Below are positions 26,154 through 34,052 of a stretch of DNA of 64,000 nt, one piece after another. A program made the translations under genes and the position numbers. This DNA comes from a bacterium (GTDB taxonomy: Bacteria; Bacillota; Bacilli; Lactobacillales; Streptococcaceae): positions 124,001 to 188,000 of the forward strand of contig CAJNCF010000001.1 in NCBI GenBank assembly GCA_905221195.1, given 5' to 3'. The notes below the pieces were generated by a model. The model was not told the DNA's origin and did not search any database. It was given only the letters and a program-made list of their open reading frames with translations. The first letter of the stretch is position 1. Each line of letters starts with the position of its first letter.

Positions 26154-27665
26154 ATGCTACCATATCTTAAAACTATTAGATGGTATCTCTTCTTTAATTT
26201 TCTTTTTGGTGTAGTATCGAATATCTGCACAGCTTTGTTACCGTATTTCACGCAGGCATTAATCAAAGGGGATTATCAAGTAGCTCTATATGGTTACTCT
26301 ATGTCAGTGGCAGGCTATTTGAGTTGTAACTATATCCAAATGATACTTGATTGGAAGCAGGGGATTATCTTTTCGACTACTTTGAAAAATGAGTGGTTTC
26401 GTTCACTTCTGGGACTCAGTCACCACGATTTCAAGCAGAAAACAGTAGCAGAGTATATTTCCTATCAATCTAATGACCTAGATTCGTTGGAAAAGGATTA
26501 CCTTCCTCCATTGATGAGTTTTATCAAACAAATTTTACGTATCATCATTTACGCTTTCATTATTAGCAGAACAATTAATCCTATTGTATCACTGATTTTA
26601 ATCTTTTCTACTGGAATTAGTATTCAAATTCCTAAAATCGTTGGGAAGTTGACCGCTAATCGTAGACAGGTTTACTTGAAAAAACAAGGAGATTACTATC
26701 GAACTTTGGAGGATTTGCTCATGGGACATCATTTGGTAAATAAACTAACTATGTCGCATTTTTTGAATCAACAAAAGAGTTCTCTAAAGAATTTGCAGGA
26801 TAAGTATTTTAAGTATGGTTTGACAAAAATTACAGGCATCTTATTGACAGGTGTTTCTTTTGAATTCATTAGTCTTGTTCTGTTTATTTATTTAGCCTAC
26901 TCTCTATCTCACCAGCAACTCGGTATTCCTGAGGTGGTGGCGAGTTTCGGATATATTAATGCTTTTTCTGAACCAATACAGGAAATCCTTTATGATTTAC
27001 AAATGTTAGAGTCCGTAAAGCCTGTAATCAAGAGTTTTCAAAACATTGTTGGGAGACCCGTTTCAGTTCAAGCACCTCAACATTCTTTTGATACGATTAC
27101 TTTGAAAAACATTTCCAAACAACTGGGAGAATCAAAATTGATAATTACTTCCGCTACGATTCAAAAAGGGGATAAAATTGCGCTTATTGGTAAGAATGGG
27201 TCTGGAAAAAGTAGTCTTCTCAACATTTTAAATGGAACAGATGAAGATTTTGAAGGACAAATTGTGCTAGATGGGCTTGTTTTGGACCATCTTTGGGGAA
27301 GATTCGGTATGATTCTGCAACAAGAACATACATTTATTTCGAGTTATGAAAATAATGTAACGCTATTCAATAGTTTCAATGAAAAATTCAGAGAAGAAGA
27401 TTTTGAAAAAATTCCACCACAATCCCTGTCAGGTGGTCAGCAACAACGAATGTATTTAAATCGTGAGAAAAATCGTAAAAATCCATTGCTTATCCTAGAC
27501 GAACCTTTCTCTGCCTTGGATACTAATCAGTTTAAAATGGAATTGGAAAGAGTTCTGGAACTACCAAGTGCCGTCATTGTTACTTTACATCGCCAAAACG
27601 AATTATTAAGTAAGTTTGACCAAGTTTGGGAAATTAAGAATGGAGAACTTGTAATTTTGAAATAG
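26154..27665 (+). CDS. ABC exporter, fused membrane and ATPase domains
   Basis: 503 residues. The N-terminal exporter-type membrane domain has about five to six segments (to about residue 270). The nucleotide-binding domain has Walker A GKNGSGKSS (near 347), signature LSGGQQQ, Walker B LLILDEPFSALD and the switch His of TLHRQ. It lacks a C39 peptidase domain. The ATPase part is short between Walker A and the signature. It directly follows the radical-SAM fragment, so it probably exported the modified peptide. The frame is intact although the enzyme gene upstream is not. Confidence 0.75.
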   Translation: MLPYLKTIRWYLFFNFLFGVVSNICTALLPYFTQALIKGDYQVALYGYSMSVAGYLSCNYIQMILDWKQGIIFSTTLKNEWFRSLLGLSHHDFKQKTVAEYISYQSNDLDSLEKDYLPPLMSFIKQILRIIIYAFIISRTINPIVSLILIFSTGISIQIPKIVGKLTANRRQVYLKKQGDYYRTLEDLLMGHHLVNKLTMSHFLNQQKSSLKNLQDKYFKYGLTKITGILLTGVSFEFISLVLFIYLAYSLSHQQLGIPEVVASFGYINAFSEPIQEILYDLQMLESVKPVIKSFQNIVGRPVSVQAPQHSFDTITLKNISKQLGESKLIITSATIQKGDKIALIGKNGSGKSSLLNILNGTDEDFEGQIVLDGLVLDHLWGRFGMILQQEHTFISSYENNVTLFNSFNEKFREEDFEKIPPQSLSGGQQQRMYLNREKNRKNPLLILDEPFSALDTNQFKMELERVLELPSAVIVTLHRQNELLSKFDQVWEIKNGELVILK

Positions 27666-27955
27666 CTAAATTATAAAGAATAAAACGCATAGTATCAAGG
27701 TTCAGGAGATACCGTTTTTCCTTCTTCGGATAAGGAAACAAAAATTTCTTGCTTCATCTATCTATTCAATTGATAGATTTCTTCGAAGAAAGACTGTAAA
27801 ATTTTTGATATAATGTTAATGATGGACTGACGGATATTTAAAGGATAATTTTCAAAAGAATAACAGGTGAGAAGAAAAATATGTAAGATTGGACAGAAGT
27901 CTCTCTACCATCATCCATGCAGAAACAAGATTATATGAAATAAAAGGAGTAACCA

Positions 27956-28126
27956 ATGAACGGAAACTATTCAACACGTGAATACCGTGAGAAATTATAT
28001 GATGATCTTCATGTTCGATTAAGAGATACAGTGATTTTGATGTGTGCGATTTTTATTGCCTCTATCGGCCTAAATTGGAAAAAAACGGCTCGGTCAGGAG
28101 CTAGTATGAATAAGGAGAACAAATGA
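27956..28126 (+). pseudogene. Truncated duplicate of the DUF389 gene
   Basis: A 56-residue frame beginning MNGNYSTREYREKLYDDLHV is nearly identical for 40 residues to the start of the full gene at 28443. It then diverges (WKKTARSGASM) and ends across the potassium channel start (ATGA overlap). AAAGGAG precedes it. It is a partial duplication that carries its own ribosome site and now acts at most as a leader ORF translated into the channel gene. TATAAT at 27809-27814 may be its promoter. Confidence 0.8.
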
Positions 28127-28446
28127 AACGTTTAAAAATGTTATGGCATATTATGCAGGTTACGGGTTTTACTCGGTTTGCTCTGAGTTTTGTGACCTTT
28201 GTTTTTGGGTCAGGAGGCGTGCTTTTCCTAGTTGAACCTGCTATCACAAATTACGGAGACGGTCTTTGGTATGCTTTTGTGACTTCGACGACTGTCGGCT
28301 ACGGGGATCTCCTAGCTGTGACCTTGATTGGAAGGATTACCAGTGTCTTCTTGACGATTTATGGGCTCATATTTTTTGGCTGTTTATCAGCTGTTATTTT
28401 TAATTATTATACCAATTTAAATAAGGAAAGAGGAGAGGACAAATGA
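28123..28446 (+). CDS. Two-TM potassium channel
   Basis: 107 residues: a first membrane helix (about 14-38), a pore helix with the selectivity filter TTVGYGD (about 64-70) and a second membrane helix (about 75-97). This is the minimal Ion_trans_2 / KcsA-like layout, forming tetrameric K+ channels. There is no RCK or voltage sensor domain. It overlaps the DUF389 gene by four bases, so the two are made together and may function together. Confidence 0.85.
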   Translation: MKRLKMLWHIMQVTGFTRFALSFVTFVFGSGGVLFLVEPAITNYGDGLWYAFVTSTTVGYGDLLAVTLIGRITSVFLTIYGLIFFGCLSAVIFNYYTNLNKERGEDK

Positions 28447-29492
28447 CTGCCAATTATTCAACACGGGAATACCGTGAGAAATTATACGATGACCTTCATG
28501 TTCGATTGAGAGATACAGCGATTTTGATGTGTGCAATTTTTATTGCCTCTATCGGACTAAATATGAATTCAACAGCTGTCATTATAGGAGCCATGTTGAT
28601 TTCACCTCTCATGACACCGATTGTTGGACTGGGATTCGGTTTAGCTATTTTTGATACGCGTTTAATCAAGCAATCTCTAGAGGTTTTATTGACTCAAGTG
28701 TTGGTCAGTTTGCTTGTCTCGACTCTGTATTTCTGGATTTCTCCCTTGTCTTATGCAAGTAGCGAGTTGATTGCACGAACCTCTCCAACCATTTGGGATG
28801 TCCTCATTGCTATTGCTGGTGGGATTGCTGGTGTGATCGGTTCAAGGAAAAAAGAAGCAAACAATATCGTGCCAGGAGTAGCCATTGCTACAGCTCTGAT
28901 GCCGCCTATCTGTACTGCTGGCTATGGTTTAGCTAATGGGAATGTACGATTTTTATTGGGGGCTCTCTATCTTTTCTTGATCAACTGTGTCTTTATCATG
29001 CTAGCCAACATTGTTGGAACAAGAATTTTGATGAGAAAATCTCCTTTAACTTCATTTAAAGAGCTGAGCATTAAAATGAGAATTGGCTTGATATCTTTGA
29101 TTGTATTGTTGATTCTTCCAGCTAGCTATTCGGCAGTTACTCTGACAATAGAACAAGCGCGCAAAGAAGGGATCAAACAGTTTGTAGGAAAAGAGTTCGC
29201 AAATTATACGGTTATTAATCAAGTCTACAAGTCAAGTAACAATGAATTGGTCTTGACGGTTGTTGGAGATCCGATTTCAGAAGAAGAATTAGAAACACTC
29301 CACCAAAAACAAGCCTCTTACGGTATTCAATCTGTTCAATTGAAAGTGAATCAAGTTCAGAACTCGCCAACATTAGATAGTGAAGCGACCAAGGAATTTT
29401 ATGAAACCATTAACAAGTATATTGATCAAAAACTCTCTGAAAAGGATTCACAAAAAGATCTCGTAAAAGAAAATGAAGCAGACAAGGATTGA
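28443..29492 (+). CDS. DUF389 membrane protein
   Basis: 349 residues. A soluble N-terminus contains the conserved LRDTAILMCAIFIASIGLN. A DUF389 membrane core has about six segments with ISPLMTPIVGLGFGLA and GVAIATALMPPICTAGYGL. A soluble C-terminal domain ends in a charged tail. The role of DUF389 proteins is not established. Coupling to a K+ channel gene suggests ion or membrane-stress physiology. The first 40 codons are duplicated upstream at 27956. Confidence 0.85.
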   Translation: MTANYSTREYREKLYDDLHVRLRDTAILMCAIFIASIGLNMNSTAVIIGAMLISPLMTPIVGLGFGLAIFDTRLIKQSLEVLLTQVLVSLLVSTLYFWISPLSYASSELIARTSPTIWDVLIAIAGGIAGVIGSRKKEANNIVPGVAIATALMPPICTAGYGLANGNVRFLLGALYLFLINCVFIMLANIVGTRILMRKSPLTSFKELSIKMRIGLISLIVLLILPASYSAVTLTIEQARKEGIKQFVGKEFANYTVINQVYKSSNNELVLTVVGDPISEEELETLHQKQASYGIQSVQLKVNQVQNSPTLDSEATKEFYETINKYIDQKLSEKDSQKDLVKENEADKD

Positions 29493-29570
29493 GGATATTG
29501 ACCTTATCTAACTCATGAAAGCAAATCTTGTGTGGTGGTTTGGTCAATCACTACTAGCTCGGATTAAATA

Positions 29571-29674
29571 ATACTCTTCGAAAATCAAATTCAAACCACG
29601 TCAGCGTCGCCTTACCGTACTCAAGTACAGCTTGCGGCTAGCTTCCTAGTTTGCTTTTTGATTTTCATTGAGTA
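29571..29674. repeat. BOX element (boxA-boxC type)
   Basis: Second copy, with ATACTCTTCGAAAATC at the left end and GATTTTCATTGAGTA at the right. The core is CGTCAGCGTCGCCTTACCGT. It lies between the DUF389 gene and thrS. Confidence 0.88.
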
Positions 29675-29681
29675 AAAATAT

Positions 29682-29714
29682 AAAAAGCAACAGCTGTTTC
29701 AGTTGTTGCTTTTT
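29682..29714. terminator. Bidirectional terminator, DUF389 gene and thrS
   Basis: AAAAAGCAACAGCTG pairs with CAGTTGTTGCTTTTT around three bases, with T runs on both strands. It ends both convergent genes. Confidence 0.85.
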
Positions 29715-29747
29715 AGGTAGCTAGGATTTTATCCCAGGTTTTATCTC

Positions 29748-31691
29748 TTATTTCTCAACGCGTGATTTGTTGGCGATATCAGCTAGGATAGCTTGAACAA
29801 AGTCATCAACTGAGACAGTTTGTGTTTCTTTTTGTCCATAGCGACGAACATTGACTGTTCCGTCTTCCATTTCCTTGTCCCCAACGATCAATTGGTAAGG
29901 AATCTTGCTGGTTTGTGAAGCACGGATCTTGAACTGCATCTTTTCATTGCGCTCATCTACGTCTGCACGGACACCACGGTCACGGAGTTTCTTAGCTACT
30001 TCCCATGCGTAGTCCACGTGTTTTTCGTTAGAAACTGGGATAAGAGTTACTTGGTGTGGTGCAAGCCATGTTGGGAAGGCACCTTTGTAGTTCTCAATCA
30101 AGATAGCTGTGAAGCGTTCCATAGTTGAGATAACCCCACGGTGAATCATAACTGGACGGTGTTCTTCACCATCAGCTCCGATGTATTTGAGGTCGAAGCG
30201 TTCTGGAAGCAAGAAGTCAAGCTGGATAGTAGAAAGGGTTTCTTCTTTTCCAAGGGCAGTCTTAACTTGGATATCCAATTTTGGTCCGTAGAAGGCTGCT
30301 TCCCCTTCGGCCTCAAAGTAGTCCACGCCCATTTCATCAAGGGCTGCACGAAGCATAGTTTGGGCATTTTCCCACATCTCATCGTTGTCAAAGTACTTGT
30401 GAGTGTCTTGAGGGTCACGAAGAGAGAGACGGAAGCGGTATTCAGTCAAGTTGAAGTCTTCATAAACATCGATAATCAACTGAAGGGCACGTTGGAATTC
30501 TTCTTGGATTTGTTCTGGAGTAACGAAGAGGTGACCGTCGTTAAGAGACATTTCACGCACACGTTGCAGACCAGTGAGGGCACCAGATTTTTCGTAACGG
30601 TGCATCATACCGATTTCAGCGATACGGATTGGCAACTCACGGTAAGAGTGAACATGGTGTTTGAAGACTTGAATGTGGTGTGGGCAGTTCATTGGACGAA
30701 GGACAAATTCTTCCCCGTCACCCATGTCCATGGTTGGGAACATGTCTTCTTGGTAATGATCCCAGTGACCAGAAGTTTTGTAAAGCTCAACAGAAGCAAG
30801 TGGTGGAGTGTAAACGTGTTGGTAGCCAGAAGCCAACTCCTTGTCGACGATGTAACGTTCCAATTCACGACGGATTGTCGCACCATTTGGCAACCAGAAT
30901 GGAAGTCCTTGCCCGACTTCTTGAGAAATCATGAAGAGGTCAAGCTCTTTACCAAGTTTACGGTGGTCACGTTCTTTGGCTTCCTCACGCATTTGAAGGT
31001 AGTTTTTCAAGTCTTTCTTGTCAAACCAAGCTGTACCGTAGATACGCTGCATCATAGCGTTGTCGCTATTTCCGCGCCAGTAAGCACCTGCTACATGGAG
31101 AAGGTGGAAGATTTGGATACGGCCTGTTGATGGGACGTGAGGTCCACGGCAGAGGTCTACATATTCACCCTGACGGTAGATAGTCAAACCACCCTCGTCT
31201 TCTGAGTGTTCTTCAATCAATTCCAACTTATAAGGGTCGTTCTTGAAGATTTCGCGGGCCTCGTCTTTAGTCACTTCTTCACGGATTGACGGGAAGTTTT
31301 CCTTAACGATTTTTTGCATTTCTTCTTCGATACGAGGAAGGTCTTCGTTGGAGATTTGACCAGCTGTATTGTCAGTATCGTAGTAGAAACCATCTTCGAT
31401 AGCTGGACCAACTCCCAAGTGAATGTCTGGGAAAAGGCGACGAGCTGCTTGAGCGAACAAGTGAGCAGCTGAGTGACGCAAGATTGGAAGGGCATCTTCG
31501 TGATCAGGTGTCACGATTTCGATGCTTCCATCTTCAGTGATAGCACGAGTAGTGTCGATGAGTTTGCCGTTGAATTTACCAGCCAAGGCTTTTTTAGCTA
31601 GGGAATTGCTGATAGATTGGGCAATTTCAAAAGTTGTAACGCCAGATTCGAATTCACGAACCGCGCCATCTGGGAAAGTAATGTTAATCAT
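29748..31691 (-). CDS. thrS: Threonyl-tRNA synthetase
   Basis: 647 residues in the normal order: TGS domain (1-62), second additional domain with [10 protein letters not shown] and the editing-site residues (about 63-225), class II catalytic core (about 245-535; MNCPHH zinc Cys/His, [17 protein letters not shown] motif 2, [13 protein letters not shown] motif 3) and anticodon-binding domain (about 540-640). It charges tRNA-Thr with editing of serine. A T-box leader at 31777-31990 controls it by tRNA-Thr charging. Confidence 0.97.
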   Translation of the reverse strand: MINITFPDGAVREFESGVTTFEIAQSISNSLAKKALAGKFNGKLIDTTRAITEDGSIEIVTPDHEDALPILRHSAAHLFAQAARRLFPDIHLGVGPAIEDGFYYDTDNTAGQISNEDLPRIEEEMQKIVKENFPSIREEVTKDEAREIFKNDPYKLELIEEHSEDEGGLTIYRQGEYVDLCRGPHVPSTGRIQIFHLLHVAGAYWRGNSDNAMMQRIYGTAWFDKKDLKNYLQMREEAKERDHRKLGKELDLFMISQEVGQGLPFWLPNGATIRRELERYIVDKELASGYQHVYTPPLASVELYKTSGHWDHYQEDMFPTMDMGDGEEFVLRPMNCPHHIQVFKHHVHSYRELPIRIAEIGMMHRYEKSGALTGLQRVREMSLNDGHLFVTPEQIQEEFQRALQLIIDVYEDFNLTEYRFRLSLRDPQDTHKYFDNDEMWENAQTMLRAALDEMGVDYFEAEGEAAFYGPKLDIQVKTALGKEETLSTIQLDFLLPERFDLKYIGADGEEHRPVMIHRGVISTMERFTAILIENYKGAFPTWLAPHQVTLIPVSNEKHVDYAWEVAKKLRDRGVRADVDERNEKMQFKIRASQTSKIPYQLIVGDKEMEDGTVNVRRYGQKETQTVSVDDFVQAILADIANKSRVEK

Positions 31692-31776
31692 GATGTTCTC
31701 CTTACTTATATTATTGACGAATGCTTTAACCCCTATTTTGAAAATAGGGACAGAGGATTGTGAAAGCTAGAAAAAC

Positions 31777-31990
31777 AAAAAGCGACATCCTCGAAAGGAC
31801 GTCGCAACGTGGTTCCACCTTCATTTATGTTCCTCAAAAAAGAGGGACACCTCTGATTGGCTCTAACGTGGCCACCGTTTTATGTTTTCATAAAAACTCA
31901 AGAGTAGTATCAGTTTAGGCCTCCTATGCGTTTCCAGCAACCACGCACTCTCTAGTAGAAAGGGACTAAGTGACTTGTCTCTATGGATTA
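31777..31990 (-). promoter_or_regulatory. T-box riboswitch of thrS
   Basis: Read on the minus strand: a stem I region, then the T-box sequence AAGGTGGAACCACG (31808-31821), then a terminator GCGACGTCC/GGATGTCGC (31782-31805) followed by TTTTTG. Uncharged tRNA-Thr should bind the specifier loop and T-box and switch the leader to the antiterminator form. The specifier is probably the ACT in GATACTACTC near 31905, but this was not confirmed by folding. Confidence 0.88.
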
Positions 31991-32017
31991 TTATAGCATG
32001 ATTGTGAAAATTTTCAA
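31990..32017 (-). promoter_or_regulatory. thrS promoter
   Basis: Minus strand TTGAAA (32012-32017), 16 bases, TATAAT (31990-31995), placing the transcript start at the head of the T-box leader. Confidence 0.7.
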
Positions 32018-32141
32018 GATTTTTGTGGAATTTTTTGAATTTCCTTGTTGGAAAGGTGTCGGCAATCAGATATGGTAATATTTTGAAGAAGTTGACACTC
32101 TTCATTATGCTAGTGAAGCAAAGAGAAAGAAAGTAAATCTG

Positions 32142-32170
32142 TTGACAAAGAAGTTAGTTATTGGTAGAAT
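32142..32170 (+). promoter_or_regulatory. rpsO promoter
   Basis: TTGACA (32142-32147), 17 bases, TAGAAT (32165-32170). It gives an 80- to 90-base leader before rpsO. Confidence 0.8.
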
Positions 32171-32189
32171 AGGGATTGTCGTAAAGACA

Positions 32190-32240
32190 AATAACTTCTT
32201 CTTGGTTACAGGCATGCCAACCTGTCACTCGGATGAAGCC
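32190..32240 (+). ncRNA. rpsO leader hairpin, candidate S15 autoregulatory site
   Basis: CTTC (32195-32198) with GAAG (32235-32238) and ACAGG (32208-32212) with CCTGT (32221-32225) form a stacked stem just before the ribosome site AAAGGAG. S15 controls its own mRNA in several bacteria by binding leader stems. Whether this stem does so is inference. Confidence 0.4.
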
Positions 32241-32260
32241 AAATAAAAAGGAGAAACATC

Positions 32261-32530
32261 ATGGCAATCTCAAAAGAGAAAAAAAATGAAATCATCGCAC
32301 AATATGCACGTCACGAAGGTGATACAGGTTCAGTAGAAGTTCAAGTTGCTGTCCTTACTTGGGAAATCAACCACCTTAACGAACACATCAAACAACACAA
32401 AAAAGACCACGCTACTTACCGTGGATTGATGAAGAAAATCGGTCGCCGTCGTAACTTGCTTGCATACTTGCGTAAAAACGACGTTAACCGTTACCGTGAG
32501 TTAATCAACTCTCTAGGACTTCGTCGTTAA
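32261..32530 (+). CDS. rpsO: 30S ribosomal protein S15
   Basis: 89 residues, the family length. It has the S15 signature region [39 protein letters not shown] and the ending LINSLGLRR. It binds 16S rRNA in the central domain. Codon use is that of a highly expressed gene. It has its own promoter and leader. Confidence 0.98.
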   Translation: MAISKEKKNEIIAQYARHEGDTGSVEVQVAVLTWEINHLNEHIKQHKKDHATYRGLMKKIGRRRNLLAYLRKNDVNRYRELINSLGLRR

Positions 32531-32554
32531 TCTGCTTTATTTTCCACTTACATT

Positions 32555-32625
32555 GCGTTGTCACCTTACCTCGATATACTCAAGTATAATCTTCGGTTAC
32601 GGTTCCTAGCACTGTAAGGTAAAAT
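32555..32625. repeat. BOX-related degenerate repeat, copy 1
   Basis: GTTGTCACCTTACCTCGATATACTCAAGTATAATCTTCGGTTACGG.. (given in part) is closed by CCTTAC/GTAAGG. It parallels the BOX core (CGTCGCCTT..ACTCAAGTA..TTCCTAG) but is clearly diverged. A near copy is at 33888-33950, so two copies bracket the cadD segment. Confidence 0.45.
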
Positions 32626-32636
32626 AAACCAGAATG

Positions 32637-32660
32637 ATCTCCCTTCGGGGAGATTTTTTG
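32637..32660 (+). terminator. rpsO terminator
   Basis: ATCTCCC TTCG GGGAGAT followed by TTTTTTG: a stable tetraloop terminator. Confidence 0.85.
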
Positions 32661-32810
32661 TTTCACTAAAATTTTTGTACAATCTTTGCCTCGTCGCCTA
32701 GTCTATAAAAGTTTTTATCCAGCAAGAAACATGATGCAGAGGGCGTTAAAAATCGGTATGAAAATAGGGAAATGACACCGTGTTCGATGAACGCAAGGAG
32801 TATCATCTTT

Positions 32811-32869
32811 TTCACTAGGATTTTAGCCCGAGCTCAAATCAGCTCTCTGACCTCAGAGGGCTTTTTTAT
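32811..32869. repeat. Direct repeat flanking cadD, copy 1
   Basis: Begins TTCACTAGGATTTTAGCCCG. It ends in a terminator stem AGCTCTCTGA/TCAGAGGGCT plus T run. The same unit, with few changes, is at 33828-33886. The two lie about 1 kb apart, on both sides of cadD. Confidence 0.75.
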
Positions 32870-32945
32870 TAAGGTTTTATCGGTCACAATTTTGGAGACT
32901 ACAAAAACTCAAATGGTATCAGCTAATGACACCATGAAGGTGCGT

Positions 32946-32974
32946 AGCTACTCGGCTTGAAAAGCCGAGTAGCT
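32946..32974. other. Perfect 13-bp stem-loop
   Basis: AGCTACTCGGCTT and AAGCCGAGTAGCT pair perfectly around GAA. No T run follows, so it is not an ordinary terminator. It could be an IS remnant end or an RNA element upstream of cadD. Confidence 0.5.
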
Positions 32975-33003
32975 GTCTGCAAGCCCCCTCGGAGAGCCCA
33001 CAC

Positions 33004-33037
33004 TTTACGAAGTAAAGTATAGTATGTTATACTTTAC
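33004..33037. promoter_or_regulatory. cadD promoter with dyad operator
   Basis: A 26-bp perfect dyad, GTAAAGTATA-N6-TATACTTTAC (33012-33037), contains the -10 box TATACT (33028-33033). A further half site TTTAC is at 33004-33008. A repressor bound here would block the promoter. Nearby known cadmium regulators (ArsR-type CadC/CadX) are not encoded in this segment, so the ligand is unknown. Confidence 0.6.
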
Positions 33038-33101
33038 ATGGAAGTAGTCACCGAATTCCAGTTAGAAATTACTTTGTAACGACGTTTTGAGGAGGAGTAA
33101 A

Positions 33102-33176
33102 ATGCTTTCCTATGTTCGACATTACCCACTAGCGATAGCTAAATTAATGTGTCTGTGCTCTCCTAAAATCTGCTGA
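33102..33176 (+). CDS. Leader peptide ORF before cadD
   Basis: 24 residues (MLSYVRHYPLAIAKLMCLCS then PKIC) with a strong ribosome site GAGGAGG, between the dyad promoter and cadD. Three cysteines, two as CLC and one at the last position, stand out. It ends 29 bases before the cadD ATG. It may be a translated leader or metal-binding sensor ORF. Only the position and composition support this. Confidence 0.45.
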   Translation: MLSYVRHYPLAIAKLMCLCSPKIC

Positions 33177-33205
33177 TTTATTACTGACCAATACAGGAGG
33201 TTTTT

Positions 33206-33817
33206 ATGGGACAGACAATCATATCTGCTATTGGTGTTTATATTTCCACCAGTATCGATTATTTAATTATTTTATTTATTTTATTTGCACAGCTATCACA
33301 GAATAAACAAAAATGGCATATTTATGCGGGGCAATATCTAGGCACAGGCTTACTTGTAGGGGCGAGTTTAGTTGCTGCCTATGTCGTTAATTTCGTGCCT
33401 GAAGAATGGATGGTTGGATTGCTTGGTTTAATCCCTATCTATTTAGGGATTCGCTTTGCAATTGTTGGAGAAGGTGAGGAAGAAGAGGAAGAAATTATTG
33501 AAAGATTAGAACAAAGCAAGGCAAATCAACTGTTTTGGACAGTTACATTGCTGACAATTGCATCTGGCGGAGATAATTTAGGTATCTATATACCTTATTT
33601 TGCTTCGTTAGATTGGTCACAGACCCTCGTGGCGTTGCTTGTGTTTGTAATCGGCATAATTATCTTATGCGAGATTAGCCGGGTGTTATCCTCTATTCCG
33701 TTAATATTCGAGACAATTGAAAAATACGAGCGAATCATTGTGCCCTTAGTATTCATTCTACTTGGACTATACATCATGTATGAAAATGGCACGATAGAGA
33801 CTTTTCTGATCGTGTAG
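33206..33817 (+). CDS. cadD: Cadmium resistance transporter CadD
   Basis: 203 residues with about five to six hydrophobic segments and an acidic run (GEGEEEEEEIIE, about residues 88-99) between the third and fourth. It has the CadD family features SAIGVYISTSIDYLIIL and IASGGDNLGIYIPYFAS with conserved aspartates. It confers cadmium resistance by efflux or sequestration. AGGAGG precedes the ATG. Direct repeats bracket it and no regulator gene is adjacent. Staphylococcal plasmid cadD has cadX next to it; that partner is missing here. Confidence 0.9.
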   Translation: MGQTIISAIGVYISTSIDYLIILFILFAQLSQNKQKWHIYAGQYLGTGLLVGASLVAAYVVNFVPEEWMVGLLGLIPIYLGIRFAIVGEGEEEEEEIIERLEQSKANQLFWTVTLLTIASGGDNLGIYIPYFASLDWSQTLVALLVFVIGIIILCEISRVLSSIPLIFETIEKYERIIVPLVFILLGLYIMYENGTIETFLIV

Positions 33818-33827
33818 ATTTTTTTGT

Positions 33828-33886
33828 TTCACTAGGATTTTAGCACGAGCTTAAATCAGCTCTCTGATTTTCAGAGGGCTTTTTAT
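33828..33886. repeat. Direct repeat flanking cadD, copy 2
   Basis: Partner of 32811-32869 (TTCACTAGGATTTTAGCACG to GAGGGCTTTTTATG). Its stem loop also serves as the cadD terminator. Confidence 0.75.
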
Positions 33887-33887
33887 G

Positions 33888-33950
33888 TTGTCGCCTTACC
33901 TCGATATACTCAAGTATTATCTTTACTTACGGTTCCTAGCACTATAAAAC
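33888..33950. repeat. BOX-related degenerate repeat, copy 2
   Basis: GTTGTCGCCTTACCTCGATA, then TACTCAAGTAT, then TTACGGTTCCTAGCACTATA. It matches 32555-32625 closely. Confidence 0.45.
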
Positions 33951-33974
33951 CAACTATATTCATTTGTTCTCATC

Positions 33975-34003
33975 TTGTTACATTGTTGAAAATATGGTAT
34001 ACT
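33975..34003 (+). promoter_or_regulatory. Promoter of the iron-complex transport operon
   Basis: TTGTTA (33975-33980), 17 bases, TATACT (33998-34003). GAAAATA and TTTTC patches flank the -10 and might be part of a regulator site, but no clear Fur or PerR box is seen. Confidence 0.6.
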
Positions 34004-34052
34004 TTTCATGAGAATTTTCTAAATTTTTAAGATTCTATCAAAGGAGGTTTGC

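Larger units (their letters stand above)
32661..33001. other. Non-coding stretch upstream of cadD
   Basis: No convincing gene; the 62-codon frame at 32772 lacks a ribosome site and coding character. It holds direct-repeat copy 1 with its hairpin (32811-32869) and the stem at 32946-32974. It looks like joined debris from an insertion. Confidence 0.45.

Noticed and set aside
30141..31130. A 329-codon frame on the plus strand inside thrS
   Set aside because: It is antisense to a highly conserved synthetase gene and shows no family features; a codon-usage shadow.
31863..32105. An 80-codon minus-strand frame ahead of thrS
   Set aside because: It lies in the thrS promoter and T-box leader; the RNA structure explains the sequence.
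32772..32960. A 62-codon plus-strand frame upstream of cadD
   Set aside because: No ribosome site, poor coding character, and it spans a repeat with a terminator stem.
33012..33037. Dyad before cadD as a CopY-type site
   Set aside because: CopY sites have TACA-N2-TGTA cores; this dyad (GTAAAGTATA/TATACTTTAC) does not.
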